A DNA stretch of 64,000 nucleotides from contig VXAA01002999.1 of assembly GCA_013399115.1 (NCBI GenBank), positions 310,001 through 374,000 of the forward strand. Direction: 5' to 3'. Below are positions 14,301-26,611 of the stretch, one piece after another (position 1 is the stretch's first letter; the number at the start of each line of letters is the position of its first letter). The DNA comes from Anseranas semipalmata. Lineage: Eukaryota; Chordata; Aves; Anseriformes; Anseranatidae. A program made the translations under genes and the position numbers. The notes beneath the pieces were generated by a model. It was not told the DNA's origin, ran no database searches, and saw only the letters and a program-made list of their open reading frames with translations.

Positions 14301-15519
14301 AAGCTCTGAAATACTTGCTGATGGTTTCTCAGGAGATAGGCTATATGAGCCAAAACGTTTCCTCTTCTATCATATGTAGGATTCATTCTCTGAAATTTCT
14401 TGCATCTTCAGGTTTTTCTCTAAAGACTGACACATTTAATATTTTCATCAGAAACCACCAACACATTAAAACCTGTCAGAAAATTTGGAATTGTTCCCGT
14501 TTTTTTCAGCTCAAGATACTGCTGGCTTAGGCAAACTGATCCAACAGGAAGACATCATGTCACCTGAAGCACGAGGTTTTCAAGATGCCCAGTTAAGGTT
14601 TCCTGAGCCAAGGACTTAGATTACATTTGGACAGTCAAGAGTCATCCCATATAAAGCAGGGATAGCAATGTACTCATCATAGATGCATGGTAGATGTAAC
14701 TCAATGTACGCTGGAATAAAAGGTCTTGCCATCTGGGCTAATTGACCTAAAGTTAAACTTTGTTGGCTCTGCTGCCACCCCATCATTATTACCCAGAGCT
14801 GGGCTGTGCTGCTGTCAGCTGCCTGTTACTGCTTCTTGCAGGTGGTGATGTCAACCATAATGCTCCCTGCTTTAAAGAGGTCAATCATAGGTTCTTTCTT
14901 TGTTGTTGATGTGAGATATTGGAGAGGAGTATTTTCAGGAACAATTTGCTCTCAAGTATGAGAACAGCTTCTTGAAATAGAAGCAGCCTCACCCAAGCAG
15001 GGGGAGAGCTGATGCAGCTGCTGGGCTGAGACATTTGGGTGTTGCAGGAAGTGTTCTGCACTGGATAACGGAGGGCCAAAAGTGTCTTATGGCCCAGAAA
15101 ATTCCCTCATGTTGCCTAGGACATGCCAATTTGGGACCTCTGATTTACAAAGTCTTACTCCAACTTTGATATCTATTGTTCTTTGCAAATGATGTTTTGC
15201 ACCACATTTTCCTTTCTCAGATAAAATTTGTCAGAACCTGTTGAAGGGAAACTAATTCACATAAACACCAATGATTGTGTTCTACAAAATGTAGCAGAGT
15301 GGATAATAATCAGGCATTTGAGATGAGTGACAAGAAAAGGGAGCTTGTTTTCCCCATTTTCTGTTTTTTAACTATGCAGGTTGGAAAAACTCTCAGATCT
15401 GGGTAATTAATGAAAGGACAAATGGAGAAAGGTTCATTCTTCTGTTTCAAACAACTCTTACCAAAATCTTTATTAATCTCATTCTTGTAACACCACTGAA
15501 CTAGTTCTTCATGATTTCA

Positions 15520-16335
15520 TGCTTTAATTTTGCTTTCCTAGGAGGCTTATCCACTCTCACCTTTGGATCTACCCTGGTTCTCCTCCCCCTTCTCTCCATT
15601 TTCCTTGCACTGATGCTCCTGAGGACCAACCTCATCCTCACCCCAACTCAAAAACAAGGCTTCTGCTTTCCTCTCTGTACTGATGGCTCAGAGACCCGTC
15701 TGTACTCTGAATCCTCCTCCCACCCAACCTGAAGCTCCCTGACATCTCCTTGTGGCCATGCAGTGAACAGGATATAGAACCAGAACTGACAGAGATCTTT
15801 CTTTTTCTAGTAGCTGAGAACAACTTCCCATTATTTTCACTCACCCGTATAGCATAGGCATAAAGTTGATTTTTGGCTGTTCTCATTACACAATATCCCT
15901 AATTCCTGCACTTCCTGCAAATTGCTTTTCTTTGGCTTTCTTTAGGGCAATTGTCCCTGCTCTGTAGCCATCAGAGTAACAAGAAAAAGATTGGAAAATC
16001 ACTTTGAGTTTGCAACTCCAAACACGTCACCTCTCTGCTACTTCTCAGCATTCTTCCATCCTCTTATCCCTCTTTTATTCTTCTCTGCTAAAGTGCCTAC
16101 AAAGATCTAATCAACAGCAGCCTACCTGAGTTGTTATAAAAGCTGTTACCCTTGTGCTCAGTCACCTTGCTGTGCCCTTGTCCTGTCCCCAGCCTCCTCG
16201 TGTTTTACGCCTCTTCTTCCTTGTGCGCTGTGAGACCGACAGGGTGGCTGTGCAGTGCACCGCCACCATTCGTGTTGTTATTTATGCACAGCTGAAAGCA
16301 CAGAGAGGCCCTGATCACTGGTGTGGTTATCACGT
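15520..16335 (+). mobile_element. Ancient L2-like LINE relic
   Basis: The C/T-rich plus strand carries phrases I associate with the reverse-transcriptase 3' part of old vertebrate L2/CR1-group LINEs. These include 'CTGATGGCTCAGAGACCCGT' followed by 'CTGACATCTCCTTGTGG' (the Trp of the SDISSW-type motif), 'CACCTCTCTGCTACTTCTCA' and, near the end, 'CTTCCTTGTGCGCTGTGAGA' with 'GTTGTTATTTATGCACAGCT'. All frames are interrupted by many stops. The element is likely older than the split of modern birds. The family is uncertain, and a repeat-library comparison would be decisive. Confidence 0.55.
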
Positions 16336-17553
16336 GTCTATACCTGGCTCTGACAAGATGGAGGAAAAATTTAGAACAATTAGCGGTCTCTCTCCCATCT
16401 TCAACTCCTTCAGATTCTTTTTCTTGCAGTTTAGGCAAATTTCCTACAATTTAGGCAAATCCAAATTCTTTAATTACTGCACGTGCTGCATGAACAAGTG
16501 TAGCAGGTGCTGCTGCATGAGCTTTAGGGGGACCGCTGGAATGAGCACCCTGGCCAGGGAGCTCCGAGACAGGGCTGCCAGTCCCTGCCCGAGGGTGCTG
16601 GTGCCGCGTGGCTGCCTGCAGGACGCCCATCGGGGAAGGCGGACGTGCTCCTGGAGCATGTGTCCGGCTCCTCAGGCGCTCTGGCACGAGGCTGAGGTAA
16701 CACAGCCAGTATCCTGGGGCAGACCTGGCAGGTCCTCACTGCACTGCTCCTTCTCCCTGGTTTGCACGAGCTTTTTGGCTCCCTTGTATGCATTAGTACT
16801 TTCAGGGAGTGGCGAGAAGGGGAAATGCTTTGTTTTTGTTTTTTTTTTCCTGTGGATTGTTTTCATAACAGGTGTTTACTTTTTTCTTTTCTCAATATAT
16901 TTCCTATTAGTATTACAACTGCACTGTAGGGTTTTGGGGGCAGCTTGCCAGCACTTACCAGGCTCCTGCAGTCAGAAGTATTTTCAGCACACCGGCACAT
17001 AAACGTGCTGTGAGCAAATCTGTCTGAGCAACTCTGAGAGAGACGCTGAGTCCTGAGACATCTGTGCCCATGGCAATGCTTCCTGTCTCTGGGAGGCTCG
17101 GCCATGCTCTGGTGGGGCACAGGCATTATCCTGAAGATGAGAAGAAGGGCAGCAAAAGTATTGGTGAATTAGGGCTGTGTCCTCCCAGCGCTACCCCGCT
17201 GCAGTGCCTCGCACTGTGCCGCTGCATCTGGAGTGCAGCCCTATTTCAGCCCTTGGAAAAGAGCATCACAGACCCAGCAGGGACCTAACCAGGAGACAGC
17301 AAATTTTCCTTCACTAATATTATTTCATACTCCCGATCAAGGGACTGTAGTCCTAAGGATGAGTCTAGCCTTGCGAGGATAATGTGTTTTGTCCAGGATG
17401 GAGGCCCCAGTAAAGGTCTGCTCTGTGTGTGAGACAACGTAGTGGTCCTGTAGAGTCTCAGGTGGGAGTGATGGCAGAAACACCAGTCAGAAAGAGGAGG
17501 CAGAGCAAAACCAATCAACTTCTGTCTCCTAAAATAATCCTTTTCTTTTAAAG

Positions 17554-17601
17554 GTGAAAAATGTCGAAGTTTTATTGACCTTGCTCCGGCTTCTGAAAAA
17601 G
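17554..17601 (+). CDS. GSG1L: GSG1L exon: extracellular-loop microexon
   Basis: A 48-bp exon with T-rich acceptor TTTTCTTTTAAAG and donor AAAAAG|GTAAGA. The first two bases finish a glycine codon; the next fifteen codons read EKCRSFIDLAPASEK, and the last base starts the glycine codon completed by the following exon. The peptide matches the end of the first extracellular loop of GSG1L, including one cysteine of the loop, just before the second membrane segment. On its own the exon would be too short to call, but the sequence match and both splice phases agree with exon 36223-36375. It sits between introns of more than 17 kb and 18.6 kb. Confidence 0.92.
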
Positions 17602-18599
17602 GTAAGACAATACAGTCAAGGCTTCTTCCCTTTTTACAAATTGCATCAGTACTGTTACTTGTCATACTTCAGTGCCAGGGGAAACATTACTTCCTAAGCA
17701 CACAAGAACTTACATGTCATCCAGATTACATGCAGCCAAGGGTTTAAGACAGCTGTTTACTTAGTTTAAGCAGACCTGTCATTTCTGTGATGCATTTTCT
17801 CTATATTCAGCTATTTTTTTCAAGTAAATGAAGATTTATATTGTAATACAGACATTTCCCTACTTCCTGTACCAAGTAAGGACACACTACATAGTTTCCT
17901 CAGGCCATGAAGACATTTATAGCCAGAAAACTGCAGTCACATTTATTTTCAGGTATCAAATGTCTCTTTTTGAGAGAGAATCATGTAGCTGCTTGTTTGT
18001 TTGACCTACCCTCAAAAAAAAAAATAAAAAAAAAAAATCAAGTGTACAGAAAGGGCAGGCTGCAAAGCTTTTCTTTACCCTCATATTGGAGCTGCAAATT
18101 CTCCATAGCAATTTAATCCATATTTCCTAAAAGTATTTATCAGCAAAAATAAAAAATAAAAAATGAGCAGAGTTCAATTAACTAACAAATTGGGCAGCTG
18201 AGCACCCAGTTCTGCATCCTGCTTCCTGCTCAAGAGAGAACACTCTGCCCATAGATGAGCAGGTGCACAAGCCTTGCACTGTCCTTCACACTGATAAGGA
18301 GAATCCAAAGGACAGGTGAAAACTCACATTTGTATGAAGAAATGGCACAATTTGTTAGATCACTTGAGACAATCACAAAACCTTTTGGGCATATGGTACC
18401 TTCATCAGGTCTGACAGAGGCAGTAAGTGGTGTAAGGAACAATTGTTCTTACTCTAAATTGTTGATCAGCTGGACAACATGAAAGAGAAGGGTAATCACC
18501 ATTAATAAAGTAGAGGGGTATTTCAGTGAGAGAAATAGTAACAGTCTCTGTGAAGTTCATTGTAAGTAAACTTGAAAATATTATACAGATAAGGGAAAA

Positions 18600-18962
18600 G
18601 CAATCCTGGGATTACTACCACTAATGGGCTGCGAGCTAAATCTTACACTCAGAAATGGGACCTTGGGCATAACAGTTCTTATGAAACCACTAGCCCAATA
18701 TTCAGTACAGGTCAAAAAGCAACTATATTTTAGGAATCATTAGGAAATGGCTTGAGAACAGAGCAGAGAATATCCTGCCACATGATGACTGTACGCATCC
18801 AAGAGCTGCTCCCATATATAAAATATAGTGTGTTATTTTGTCCTTTTTAGTCCAGTTCACAGAACGGCAGCAAGAATACTCAGAGTTCTAGAAGGTTCTG
18901 TACAAGTAAGAGACTAAGACTCTTCAGCCTGAAGGAAAGAAATGTGTAAGGAGATAGAATGG
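18600..18962 (+). mobile_element. Ancient CR1 remnant (reverse-transcriptase end)
   Basis: The landmarks run in CR1 order in the plus orientation: 'GGGACCTTGGGCATAACAG', 'CCCAATATTCAGTACAGGTC', 'GGAATCATTAGGAAATGG', 'CAGCAAGAATACTCAGAG' and 'AGACTCTTCAGCCTGAAGG'. This corresponds to the last part of ORF2 and the start of the 3' region of old CR1 subfamilies shared by reptiles and birds. Divergence is heavy and there is no open frame. Confidence 0.65.
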
Positions 18963-21900
18963 ACATTGGTAAGGATGCAAGAGGAACTGAAAAGGCAACA
19001 AGGACTAGCAGACATTGCATGATACTGTCAGGAGACAGACTCAAAGTGAGCACAATGTCTGTTATAAAGGCAGTGGGATGGTTTTGTGCTTTATCCATTT
19101 TCTGTGCAAGTTCATTATGGTTCATAATGCTGGGTTGCGTCACCCACACACTTTCCAAAACAGCACTTAGTACTTTACTTTAAGTATCTTTTGGTGGTGC
19201 TAAACTCTGTCAGCAATTTTTTTCAGTAGCACTTTTAGAGTTGCTGCTTGGTATCAGTGTATATTTCTAGACTATTCTATTTTTCCTTTTTGAAGAAGTT
19301 AAGCTCATTTGGTGTAGTTTTAGTGAAGAAAATTATTTCTATTTCTGAAGTCTATCCATGCAGTTGTGTGGCATATTCACAGAATGAGAGGGGAATGCTC
19401 AGCTGGAGATAGAAAATACTGACTACCTGACTTATAAACAAAAACAGGATAAATTCTGCAATTGTCAATCAATTGGACTCTGAAACATAGTCAATCTGAA
19501 TTCTTCACCATCAGTCTTGTACTGTCCAGAGATCCTTTCATCACATGTGAAGAGAAAACTGTGTCAATGATGCCCATCTTACTTTCACTGCAGAATTCAA
19601 CTTCCTGACTTATTCTGTTCTTCTTTTCTAATTAGAAAGAACTTCCTACTCCTTTAATTTCTTCATCTTCTCTCTCAGCATTGACTTTACTAAGCATCCC
19701 CTGTGCTGTAATACCATTCTGAAACGGATCAGAGAAATCAACATTTGAACCTGTATTTCTCAAATAGATCAATGAATGTATTGAGAGAAGATGATTCCAG
19801 AGGGCTGACCTCTGCTCAGTTCCAGTTAATCCTATTTAAAAAAGGTGGTAGCACTACGTAGCTGGTTAATTGTGTGCTCAGCAGCTGGCAAGGGGCAGGA
19901 GACAGATTACCCCACTTTGGAGCACTGAGAAACCAGTGTACACCTCCAGATTCTTGTGGTGTGGACTGGGCATGTATATTGGTCAGAAGCTTGTCAAGTA
20001 TTCAGTGATACCCAGTGCTGGGACAGATAATTCATTCCTCTTCCAAGTAAATGAGTTATGATAATGTGCCGCACATATGTAAAAACTGAGTGTCTTTTTC
20101 TGAGTTCAGTTATACTAACATATTTTGGTTTTCACAGACCATTGTGTAACTGGGAATTTTTGGACTAAACTTATTTTTACTATAAGACTTCGGCTTATTC
20201 AGTTTCTGTAAACACATTCTTGGCATCACTTACCACTAAAAAGTGGATGTTCAAGGTTTTGATCATGTAAAATGTCTCTATGTGTACATGCTCTATTACT
20301 GCAACTGGGCACTTAGCTTTCCAAAGTTTTCTTTTCAATTGGTTTTCCCTGATCCAAATAAGACCTCTATCTAACCAACTTTTCAGCTAAGTACAGGTTG
20401 GTGAAGCCTGTCGAAATACCTCTGAGCACATCATCTTCCACTTTTAAGGCATGCTGGAAGGAAGCCTAAGTACAAACTTAGTCTGGTTGTATAACCAGTC
20501 TCTTCTAGAGTCCATCACCAATTAACAGCAAGTCAGTATAAAACCTCTTCATGATATTTAAAATCTTCTTAGCAAAGAAAAGTTAATCTATCTCTAGTGT
20601 AGCTGGGTACCATATTTCTGATCAGCTATTATAGCCTTTGTATGTATTGTACCACTGCCATCTACTAAAAGGAGGCAGATCTGAGCAGCAAAATTTGGGG
20701 CAAACAGACCCACGGTACGGTATAAATAAACACATCCAACCCACACTAGGAGAGCTCTCCCCTGCACTTAAGTCAGCTGCCAACAATCTGTCAGAACCTT
20801 GTAAGGCTGACATTGAATTTATTAGCTATTGCTGGTTGTTAGTGCCAAATCTGCTTAACAAAATCAGCTTGGTGATTGTAGATAATAAATAGAAAAAAAC
20901 ATTTTCCATGTGCACAAATATTTTCTATGACAGTTTCCATTCACTAGTGGTAAAGGATGGTAAGGTAATAGCTGGTTACTTTGGCCAAGACTTGTAACAG
21001 GCTGTCACTGAACAGTTGTTTTTGGGTCCCATGAAGTGTGCTATTTTCTAATTTTCATTACAGATGTGAGTAGTAAGATAGCAAGTATTTCCAATAGGAG
21101 CTGGAAGGAAACTGCCACCTGATCTTTAAGTTCTGAATTGCTCCTGGGATCTCCACAAAATGTAATCAAAGTTTTGCTCCTGCTGAGTATTTTGACATCC
21201 GAAGAAGTGTAAACTGTTTACTGAGGGACACTTATGTGTTACAATGAAAGTGCATGCAGTTTTTGGCTACTTGGTCTATTTTTAAATGCACCTTCCAGCC
21301 TTTCCTTTCCCTTTGGGCTGCTCAAGACAAAGCTTGCTCACAGAGCTTTCTGTCAAGCGTCCTGATGCAGTGCCCATCCAGAACACTGTGGCTGGGACAT
21401 ACTCTGCCACAATCCTCCTTCTCTCATCAGCCCTTTTGGGTGCACCTCCTAGCTCCCCCTTCCCATCACCTCAAATCTGTGCCCAAGAGGGCTTCCAAGA
21501 GGCCCTGGAGGATACCTTAAAAAGGAAGAAACCAAGGCCAAATACTACATCTGATCACAGTGGCACCACAGTGTAAAGCAAAAGGTGCTGGCACCATGCA
21601 CTGAAATGAGGTGCTCTGGCCTGAGGAGTCCTGTCAGAAGTTGCTTCAGGAACACGCTAAAAGGTCATTGTTGGCTCAAAATTTAGAGATGGTTGCACCA
21701 ATATGGGATAGGATTCACATATAGGAGTCACAGGACAAATTCCCTACAGGTATGGTACAATCTAAACTACTCTAGTGCTCTTTAAGTCCTCACTTGCTTC
21801 AACTGTCATATCTATGGAATAATACCCACAGAAAAATAACAAAGCAGCAGGTCATCAGCAACTGCCTATACAGCATTGCTTTCTACTTATTCACAGGGAA

Positions 21901-22269
21901 ATTCACATGCATAAGATAAACAAGACTTTTTAGACACCATGAAAGTTGAGGCAAGGTGAAATCTTACAGAAGGAAAATGTTCATTGCTAGTGAGTATTTA
22001 ACACTCAAAAATGTTACAGGGGACTTTTTAAATTATAGAGTGTACTGGCAGAGATAGGAGATGCCTTTTGTATGTCCTCTATACAGCTCATGATAATGCA
22101 TCTTGCAGAGATGAAAAAAATAAAAATTCTGTATTGACTAAAAAGTAGCTGGCAAAACTAGGATGGCAAACAACAAACAAACAAAGTCTCACCTAAACAA
22201 AGCACAGAAAAAGAGAAACGTGAGACAAATCTATACATGCTTCTAAGCCAGCACTACAACAGCAGTTAA

Positions 22270-23420
22270 TGAGAAGGGAAACTGGATGCCTGATTTTAAT
22301 GGATACTGACATAATCAGTGTATCAGAAATTTGACAGGAGAAAGATAAATAGTGGGACAGTAATGTCATGGCACTGATTACACTGAAACTCAAAGCAAAT
22401 ATCATGTACTAAAGCTGAATCAGAATAACAAGGTAATGTCATTAACAAGCAACACCATCTCTGTGCATGGATTCCATTCTCAGAGAAAAAGTACAGGATT
22501 ATGCTAGTGATCACCCATTGGGGTGGCTGACAGTAGCAGGGTCAAGCCTGATATCAGGGATGGTATAAGGACAAGAAAGAAAACAATAGGAGAAAAATTT
22601 AAAACTCCACACATAGACCTAGAAAATGTCACATTAGATAAGATGCAGAGACTAAAATTTGAAGAACCTTAATGAACATGGAGGAATTAGTTGAGAAACT
22701 TGTAAATCTTCACTTATTCCTAAGTGGTAAGGGAAATTTGGTTCAAAATGTTGCTAAGAGATACGTTGCATCTGTGACTAACATACACAGATTCAGCATC
22801 CTTGCAGAAGCAATAAGTCAAAAAAAAATTTGTGAATTAGGGACTGTAAGAAAAACAAGAGCTAATTAAAAGAAATGAAAGGTTCAGCTAAAACCTCTCC
22901 ACAGGGAACTGTACAGGGGCCAGTGCTCTTCCACACAGTCAAAAGTGCTTGAGAAAATGGGTGAAGAGTTTATTGCTGATAATGGGCCATTCATGGCACT
23001 AAAAAAAAAAAAATGAATTGGGGAAAAAAATGCAATTGCAATGAGTGAGAGGGAAAATGGCAGATAATATTCAATGTTGATAAATGCAAGGTGGTGAACA
23101 TGAAGAATAATCCTACCTTTACATATATAGTGATGGGTTCTGAATTAGCTTTTACCCCTCAGGATAGAGTTCTTGGAGTGGTGACAGACACATCTATGAA
23201 AACATCAATTCAGTACTCTGCAGATATTAAGAAAAGATGAAAAGAAATATTAGGATCATTGTAGGAAATAAAGAACATAACAAAAAATATCACCATGCCA
23301 CCACAGGTATTCATGATATACCCACCCACGGCACTCTGAGTGCACTCCTCATCTCTCCCCTGCCAGCCCCAGCTCAAAAGAGATATGATAAAATTTAAAG
23401 AGAGAGAGGAGAATGACAGT
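22270..23420 (+). mobile_element. Ancient CR1 remnant spanning endonuclease and reverse transcriptase pieces
   Basis: Two ORF2 blocks are recognisable in order. The first, near 22290-22510, reads DIISVSEI-like sequence followed by a W-to-stop change, as in the CR1 endonuclease. The second, near 23060-23400, reads FNVDKCKVVNMKNNPTFTYI then LGVVTDTSM, as in the CR1 reverse-transcriptase C-terminal part. The ~550 bp between them is far shorter than in an intact element, so a large internal deletion is inferred. Stops and frame changes are frequent. This is a fossil copy in the plus orientation within GSG1L. Confidence 0.7.
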
Positions 23421-23728
23421 TATAGTCAAAAATAGGAAATGTTTTTTTGTACGAGAAGGAAAACACAGAACAGATTTCAGGCTGGAAAACACATAAATGA
23501 AACTCAAAACAGCCAAGTAAAAAAGAAAAATCCTTTTTTGTGTGTGCACTGGGTAGCTGAAGGAGAAAAAAAGAGGATATCTTTTCTAAAAGGGCTTCAA
23601 CCACCTAGAGACCTACATCCAATGAAAAGAAATGTAACTGGTTCTCCTGCAAGGATTGTACACTTTCCAAAACAGTCCCCATTGTGTTCTTACATTCTGC
23701 TTACATTATTTGTAATATATCTGTAATA

Positions 23729-23750
23729 GGGTGTATATATATATACACCC
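23729..23750. repeat. Perfect 22-bp palindrome
   Basis: The half-site GGGTGTATATA is followed directly by its exact reverse complement TATATACACCC. It may form a cruciform or simply result from TA microsatellite growth between matching flanks. Confidence 0.9.
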
Positions 23751-26611
23751 ACACAGACAAGTACCTGTGCACTTGTATTAGGAAAGTTAAGTATGCAGAA
23801 GAAAGGATCTTACTAACCTTTTATCTGTGTTTTCTTACACATCTGTTATGAATCGTAAGTTATTTTTAAAAGCCAATTAAATATACAAAGAAGAAACCAT
23901 GCTTAGGATCAGAATTCCAGGTAAATTTGCATTAGGAAGCAATAAACTTGATTTTCATGCTGGTAATGCAAAAGGCATGGAGAACATGGTTTCTCTCCTG
24001 TGGGGAATGCTAGCCACAAGGTCTGAGAATAATTCATTTCTCAGCCCAGTGCTGAGGAAGTACACTACCAGCCCTGAACTGTAGCTCTTCAAAGGGAACC
24101 CAAAAATATTCATTAGTGCTTATGGGATAGTCCTGATTTAGGGTGTTTTTCATGAGCTTTCCCATTATATTACTCTACTATATTCACACTAGGAAAAAGA
24201 ATATAGGCAAAAAGATATTCCACAGTCTGTTCAATGTCATATACAGGATTAAATTCAGAACCAAGCCCAAAGTCAGAACCACAAGAAGTCATAGAAAGCA
24301 CATCATTGCGCCAAAGAGCATCATTTTAGTTAGCTCACAGCTCAACCTCACCTTTCAAAATAAAGAAACCAGTGAAAAACTACAGCTAAACAAAATTGAA
24401 ACAGCTGGCATTTCTTCTAACTCCTAGGCAGTTTCTGCTGATTATATTTGTCATATGGTCTTTCATGTTCTGCAAGCTACAGTCTCTTGTCTGGGTGCTG
24501 GCCCTTTATCTTTTTTGACTATCTTAGTTGTTTTACAATACCAGATAGTTTTAGGTATCTGCGATGGCTTTCAGGATTATGAAGTTTTCTTTGTTTTGGA
24601 GGGAATTCTCTCTTAGTTTTGTGGTCTGTTTCTCTCATCCCACTTTTTTTTACACTGCAGCACAAGAGGAGCAGGCAGATGGTCTGATATTATGAGACTG
24701 CATTAACCAACAGATGGACTGACTGCTCAGAGCTGAGTCCCTATGCCAGCCACAACAGCATGCTCAATGTTTATTCCTTCCACCATTTGTTATTGATCAT
24801 TCCAACATTTCTGGTTTATAATTCTAGTCTTGGAGCAGCAGACGCAAGCCAATGACTAAAACCATCAGAATGCAACTGGAAGAGAAAGCATGAGATTTAC
24901 ATGACCATTTTAGGCTTACTTTAATGCTTTTACCAAACAAGATGCACAACATTTCACAATGAGTAGCTGTTTGTGTATTTTTTTCCTCTCTTCTCTCTCT
25001 CGCAATGAATGTGAATAGGAGAGATTAATGTGAGATCCAGGTGTCACTTCCAAAATAGTGGGCAAGTCTCGAAAAGCAGAGCAATGACAGCCAGAGAGTC
25101 TGGAAACATAGGAGAAAGCAAATATAGAGCAGGGGAAATGAAGCAGACAGGATCAAAAATGCAGAGAAAACATCACTCTGCATACATAAACAGAACATCT
25201 TAAAGATCAGTAGTGCAAGAAAACCAAACATCCATTAAGTCTATGGAGCACTCACCTTAGAAGCAGCACCTATTACATGAACATTGAAACAGCTGCCAGT
25301 GTGCTAGTAGCATCATGCTATTAGTTCTGGAATTGAATATTAAAGAAATAACTGGAATTCCCCTGATGTGGCAGACAATGGTGGGTGCCACAGGCTATGG
25401 CTGGTCAGTGTTTTTCTGAGAATTAAATCTAGATAAGGAGTAAGGATTTGCAAGAGGACTGTTAGGCTCACTCTTTGCACTGCAATCTCTGCTCCCTTTA
25501 CCTTCCCTTCTCAGGAAAGGTGCCTACAAGGACCTGCCCCCAGTATTTCAGTCACTAAGAAGATGTGTTCTGGGTCCCTCACTGTTTAGGTCTTGCTAGA
25601 GCTTGTTAGTAACTTACAGAGAGGATTTTGCTTTTAGAGGTTCATAATCAAAAAAAAAAAAGAACACAAGGAGAAGGAACTGCTTCCATCTGGTACACAG
25701 GTGGTCTTCCCACCTCCAGCATAAGTGTTACGTTCATAAAGCAGGACATACAGGACTGAGTGGACATACCTTTTTGTTGCTGGTAACATGAACCAGGGTG
25801 ACATCTCAGTCAGGTCCGATAATCTCAAAAGAACACATTGCTCAGTTCCACTGTTTCTAGCACACAGAGGTTTTTTGTTATGTGAAGTGTGATGTAGAAA
25901 AAAAATGAAGCCTCTACCTGCTCGTATTAGAATTTCTCAGACACATCAAGGCTGAGTTGACGAAGGAGTGACTATGTCTCATCACAGCTCAGAGGGACTC
26001 CTGACTGTCAGAGCAGATGCTTAACACTGAATTATGAGGAACCTAGCAAGTATAAACCTTTTCAAGATCTCTTTGGCTGTCTGCACCATGGCCCAGTCTT
26101 ATTACTTGCCCAGGGACAGCATGGCACAGTGTAACAGTTCAGATGAGGCTGTTTTGGTTAGACTCTTGAGTCCATGAGAAAGGAGGGAAGTTCTGCCATT
26201 AGAATGGCTGCTAAGCAGTAACTACATACCATCTTCAGCAGGGAGCACAGACTGAGGCAGTAGGTGTTGCCAAGGGGGATAAAATCCCACTGAGATATTC
26301 TGAATGTAAGTTTACCACAATTAGGAAGTTAATTTTCTGTCAGAAAAGGACCCTCAGAAATCAGTAAGGACTCTGGACTACAGGTCCTTGGGCAATGCTT
26401 GGGGAATGCTGGGGCATTCAGGAAGCAGTGTCACATAGCTTGGCAGGTAACACATTTGCAAGCCACTGGCCAAAATGCAAGATGTAAATTTTCATGCACA
26501 CAGTTCCTGCCTGTACTGCATATAACATAGTTAACATGACTCAGCAATCTCCTTCAGGAATAGCAATATGATTTTCCCAGAAGAGATTCTTTACGAGCAA
26601 ACAGCTCATGT

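Larger units (their letters stand above)
1..17553 (+). other. GSG1L first intron in window (partial)
   Basis: No protein-coding exon could be supported here on either strand. The stretch holds poly-A rich tracts near 663-700, 1533-1551 and 3459-3496, a small perfect hairpin at 4868-4893, a CR1 fragment at about 9960-10243, a 27-bp tandem duplication at 11270-11323, a C/T-rich segment at 13.1-13.8 kb and an L2-like LINE relic at 15.5-16.3 kb. It ends in a good acceptor, a T-rich tract followed by AAAG, immediately before the 48-bp exon. That it is an intron is inferred from the exon beginning in mid-codon. Confidence 0.8.

Noticed and set aside
16154..17002. 282-codon plus-strand ORF
   Set aside because: It runs from LINE-like sequence into a GC-richer stretch, with long overlapping ORFs on the other strand. 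The protein changes composition along its length and has no recognisable domain. Most likely chance openness.
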